22,042 bases of DNA from Ophiothrix spiculata (taxonomy: Eukaryota; Echinodermata; Ophiuroidea; Amphilepidida; Ophiotrichidae): the NCBI GenBank assembly GCA_000969725.1, contig JXSR01S034659.1. One strand, given 5' to 3'. The notes under the pieces are model-generated. The model was not told where the DNA came from, did not search any database, and worked only from the letters and a program-made list of their open reading frames with translations. How positions within the stretch are numbered: the first letter of the stretch is position 1; each line of letters begins with the position of its first letter. Shown here one piece after another: positions 18,600-22,042 of the stretch. Made by a program: the position numbers and the translations under genes.

Positions 18600-19979
18600 C
18601 AGATTTCCTTGGTTAAGAACATTTACTCTGATCATGCTCAATGCTCATATTGTAAAGTTTGGGGTTAATTATTGCATTCAGATGAGAGGAGCACTAAAAA
18701 TCATATTTTGACCAGAAGATGCAGGATGTGCAATAAATAAGTTTACCCCAGATTTTATGGGGGTCTTCATCCGTGATATCGCCCGTATGCGTAAATAAAA
18801 AGTAAAAAGAAAAGTATTTTTTTGAATAATCAGAATATCTTTTTAGTTTTCTGGGATTGAAGTCCCGATCCCAACGGTTTTGAAATCTGCATATTTTTAT
18901 ATGCTTTAGTAAGGGCTTAAAAACAAAATTTTTGACTTAAGTTTTTGTGGTGCCTATAAACTTTGGGTTTTAAAATGATACAATACCCAATATCAGCATG
19001 AAAGTAAAACAGAGTAAAAGTACAAATAGACCTAATATGCATATTGTCAGCCATCTTTGAGATAAAAACACTATATTGACACATTTGTAGAATTTACCTA
19101 GAAACTAAATGACCAATATGAAAACAAACAAGTGTTGTTAAGTAAAGTATATATAATCAATGGGCTATAAATTTCTTTACTCGGTTTTGCAATCCAGCCT
19201 ATAAAGAGTCATACATAGCCTTTGGGTCAAAATTGGGCCAAAAATTGATGGTTTTACATATTTTGTGTAGTTTTATAGTGAGTAAAATTTGCCTGGAAAC
19301 TGCAAATCAGACAAATTTAAGCTATGTATGACTAGAAATCCTAAAAATTCCAAAGTATGACTTCATGTAGCCTACCTTGATTTTCTTTTGAACTTGGAAA
19401 TACCTTGATTTAATACCATAGATTAGTTTTAAAGTAAAGGGGAAATACCTGAAGGTAATTCTGAGAAGGTTTCAAGCATATTTAATTGGACTACATAACC
19501 ATTTCTTGTGAAAGGAAATTGCTGCTAATTAAGCACCACCTGATGTGCATTGAATGTGATTGCCAGAAAGTGATCAGCTATAGATTCTCTGCAAGCAAGA
19601 AAACTTTAGTGAAGCTTAATTGTTCCAACTCGAATTTCTAAACATCAATGAAATAAGGTAATTTATGGGTCAATCAGGATCAAATGGTTCAGTACACGGG
19701 ATTTTCCTTGCGGAGGATTTCCTTTGCCGATTGTGAGGGGAGCTGAGAGGTAAAAATCATTCAAAACAGGCTGATTTTACATGATTTTTACAATCTTGCG
19801 GGGGTTTCAGCCCTCAAAAGAAAACTCTCAAAGTCACCCCCTGGACACACCAATACAGTATATCGTTATATTGGTCTAACAGGTATGGATTTTTAATAAA
19901 TTTTAACAACTTGTACTTGATTACTTATTATGTCACTATACATTTTCCTTATAATTCAATAGCATTTTTATTTCCACAG
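18600..19979. other. Presumed intron of the downstream gene, no feature seen
   Basis: AT-rich sequence with stops in all frames. I find no tandem array, inverted pair or RNA gene. It ends in a pyrimidine-rich tract and acceptor (tttttatttccacag). Confidence 0.4.
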
Positions 19980-20544
19980 GTACTATGCACTCTATCATCA
20001 CATTCCCTTGATCTGGATTATAGCCACAAACCACAACCTGATATCATCGTGAAATCTTGAAGGCGAAGCAAAATGACGTTTGAAACACATTGTGTTAATA
20101 CATAGCCTTGTCATAACAAATCAAAGCAGCGATCGTCAACATTAACCATCTTACGTCAGGTAAAACAGTAGCAGTCTTGTGATAGTGTCTAGACTGTGAG
20201 CTATATTTTTATAGAACATATCAAGGAAAAGGGAAGGTGTAAATCTTTCCAACTGCCGTCCATCTTCCAAACATAGATTAAGTACTTTAGTTAGACAAAC
20301 AAAATGGCTACCAGGACAAGAACTTGGAATAACCAATGTGTCTTAACTATTATTGTCACATTTGTGTGTGTTTTATCATGTGTCTGGGCAAATTCAATAG
20401 AAAATGGAAAGATACAATGGGATCCATTACCAGCTGAACCAAAATATAATACAACTGCACAAGAACCATCTCTACCACTGAGCTCATTATTTGGATTAGC
20501 TACAGGATTTATACATAAAGTACCACCTAAAGAAGTGCCATGGG
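19980..20544 (+). CDS. Prominin-like protein, first coding exon (gene continues outside the window)
   Basis: After acceptor tttatttccacag come 324 bases of 5' UTR, then ATG at 20304 and 80 codons to a donor at 20545 (tgggg then taag; phase 1). Residues 1 to about 30 form a signal peptide (MATRTRTWNNQ, then hydrophobic CVLTIIVTFVCVLSCVWA). Residues 38-80 contain QWDPLPAEPKYNTTAQ and LSSLFGLATGFIHKVPPKEV. The pattern W--LP---Y-T, L--LF-L---F---V-P, resembles human PROM1 (NYELPATNYETQ, then ILFELVHIFLYVVQP). Prominins are five-pass membrane glycoproteins of microvilli and other protrusions (established knowledge). The call rests on this short segment; the transmembrane exons lie beyond the window. 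Confidence 0.55.
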
Positions 20545-21157
20545 GTAAGATAACTTTGATTCTTTTTTTTTTTTTTTTTATCTTTTTACAACCTTTAGTA
20601 TACTGTGATAATATCTTTTTTTATATTACTGTCATCATAATAAGAGCTTGTGTGGTCTAATGGAAGGCAGGACTCTGAATCATGAGCCCCCGCTATACTG
20701 CCAATGGGTTATTTAGTCTTGATTGCTTCATTAACCCAAGCACTTTGGGTAGCTGTTGGGAGTATCGCAATCGAAGTGCATTGATATTCAAAATGTTCTC
20801 AGCTCATGGTTGTTTTAAATGCTTGGTTGCATTGTGTGGCTAAATCAATGTATACAATTCAACCAAAATTGTAACAAACTATAATTCGATTTCATTTTAA
20901 TTTTTTAAACTTTTTAGATAATGTTTTGTAAATACTAAACAATGTTTACAAAAAAATCTCTGTTTTATCTAAAAGGATATAAGTTTAGAAAGTTAAAGAA
21001 GGAAGTTTTAATTTAGTACAACCACATAGGAACACATACATTATACACATGATGCTACTAAACAATGTTGTTATTATCACGTGTATGAGGGGTGCTCGGT
21101 AAGCATTGGTAAGTTTGTGGCCTGAGGTAGGGAGATGCACTGTGTAGTTATAATTCA
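20545..21157 (+). other. Intron 1 (coding) of the prominin-like gene, no feature seen
   Basis: Starts with gtaagat and a T-rich run. No second coding exon with prominin likeness is found up to the window end. Confidence 0.5.
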
Positions 21158-21545
21158 CATAGGCGGCGGACACGGGGGGGACACGTCCCCCCCTAAATTT
21201 CACGAGGCGGGGGACGGACCCCCTCAAAAAATAAAGAAGAAAGAAAGAAAAGGAAAGGAAATTGAAATTTTCCCTTTGTTTTGATAATATAAACGTTAAA
21301 AATGAATAAAAAATTCCGCGCTACGCACAAATTTTCAGACATTTTGTCAATTGTTAGTAAAAATTTGCCATTTTTGCGCAAATTTCAACTTTTTTATATA
21401 TAATTTTTAGCTGAAATTAGCCGGTTTGACAGATTTTTTTTCGCGCGCTACGCGCGCATTACAAAAAAATCATAATTTTCCTCCGACCATTTTTGCTCAA
21501 ACTTAAACCCGCCCCCCCTAAAATTTTTACCTTCCGCCGCCACTG
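21158..21545. mobile_element. hAT-type MITE, 388 bp
   Basis: Left end CATAGGCGGCGGACACGG and reverse complement of the right end CAGTGGCGGCGGAAGG share 11 of the first 13 bases. Flanks ATAATTCA (21150-21157) and ATTATTCA (21546-21553) match at 7 of 8, an 8-bp target site. Inside are C/G homopolymer runs near both ends (GGGGGGGACACGTCCCCCCC; CCCGCCCCCCC) and the words CCGCGCTACGCAC and CGCGCGCTACGCGCGC. No transposase. Confidence 0.72.
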
Positions 21546-22042
21546 ATTATTCATACTATAGTATGTTGTAGATTAACTCAATTGATGAATATTTTAAAAG
21601 TTTCAAGTAAATGTGACCATCCATCCCTAACCAGCAGTAAATGCCACCTCTTGTCATTTTCAATTTTTAAGCAAAGACCATGCATACTTTAAGGATCAAA
21701 ATGACACCTTAAATGAACTTCACTTGATTTCCAGAAGTCAAGTTATGGTCGGTCAAAGGTTGTCGGGAGTAATACGTATAACTTAGATAAACGCGTTCAA
21801 AGATAAGTAAACCCTATATTTTCTGTTGAGTGTCTTTAAAATATGTGCAGATTTATTTCACATTTCCTATCATTTTCTTGAAATGAAACTTTGCTGGTAA
21901 TTTATTCACAAGAAGAATTGTGAATCTGTCAAAAATCAATTTCGGCAAATTACGACATTGTATTTATTGTAGTAAATGCGAGGTTGTAATACGTGTGACC
22001 GCATGTCGTAATTGATTATGACATTAAATTTATTATAATAAA
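21546..22042. other. AT-rich intron sequence with a small inverted repeat
   Basis: AATTACGACAT at 21948-21958 and ATGTCGTAATT at 22003-22013 form an 11-bp inverted pair. The word TAATACGT also occurs twice (about 21771 and 21988). No coding exon seen. Confidence 0.4.

Noticed and set aside
20304-20660. Reading the prominin-like frame through to the stop at 20658
   Set aside because: A clear donor (ggggtaag) lies at 20545 and the residues after it are low-complexity F/I runs from a T-rich intron.

Overview
This is a eukaryotic window from an intron-rich, AT-leaning genome dense in short non-autonomous DNA transposons. The protein matches and the style of the repeats suggest a marine invertebrate deuterostome (echinoderm or hemichordate type), but the species cannot be fixed from the sequence alone. 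All identifications come from reading translations, splice sites and repeat structure by eye; no database was searched.

Positions 223-12626 (+) hold a complete coding set for SIL1, the ER-luminal nucleotide exchange factor for the Hsp70 chaperone BiP. Ten coding exons join in frame into a 486-residue protein with a signal peptide, an acidic N-terminal region and an armadillo-type helical domain. All nine introns are GT-AG and every junction keeps phase. Two exons have left partial copies in the following intron: exon 4 (about 94% identical, offset 152 bp, with a stop in the copied reading frame) and exon 9 (older, in two rearranged pieces).

The SIL1 introns, 3' flank and downstream spacer carry several inverted-repeat elements, some with target-site duplications: hAT-type MITEs at 4391-4729, 12752-12959 and 21158-21545; a piggyBac-type (TTAA) MITE at 9209-9444 that holds a tRNA-like segment; a likely Tc1/mariner-type MITE at 11311-11534; a 373-bp element with 10-bp flanking repeats at 7974-8346; fold-back elements at 3899-4044 and 14938-15111; and weaker candidates at 2101-2243 and 13789-13990. 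There are also tRNA-derived sequences (10253-10340 minus, 18517-18585 plus), a tandem duplication of about 300 bp (8385-9028) and the probable 3' end of a LINE or SINE (about 456-923). I see no transposase or reverse transcriptase reading frame.

The spacer from 12627 to about 17480 contains the probable SIL1 3' UTR and an array of roughly 160-220 bp units rich in AGGTCA (15965-16670), in which two AGGTCA pairs sit in direct repeat with 5-bp spacing. After it begins a second gene on the + strand: a possible untranslated exon ending at 17753, then an exon 19980-20544 with a start codon, a signal peptide and a segment resembling the extracellular N-terminus of prominin (CD133 family). That gene continues beyond the window.
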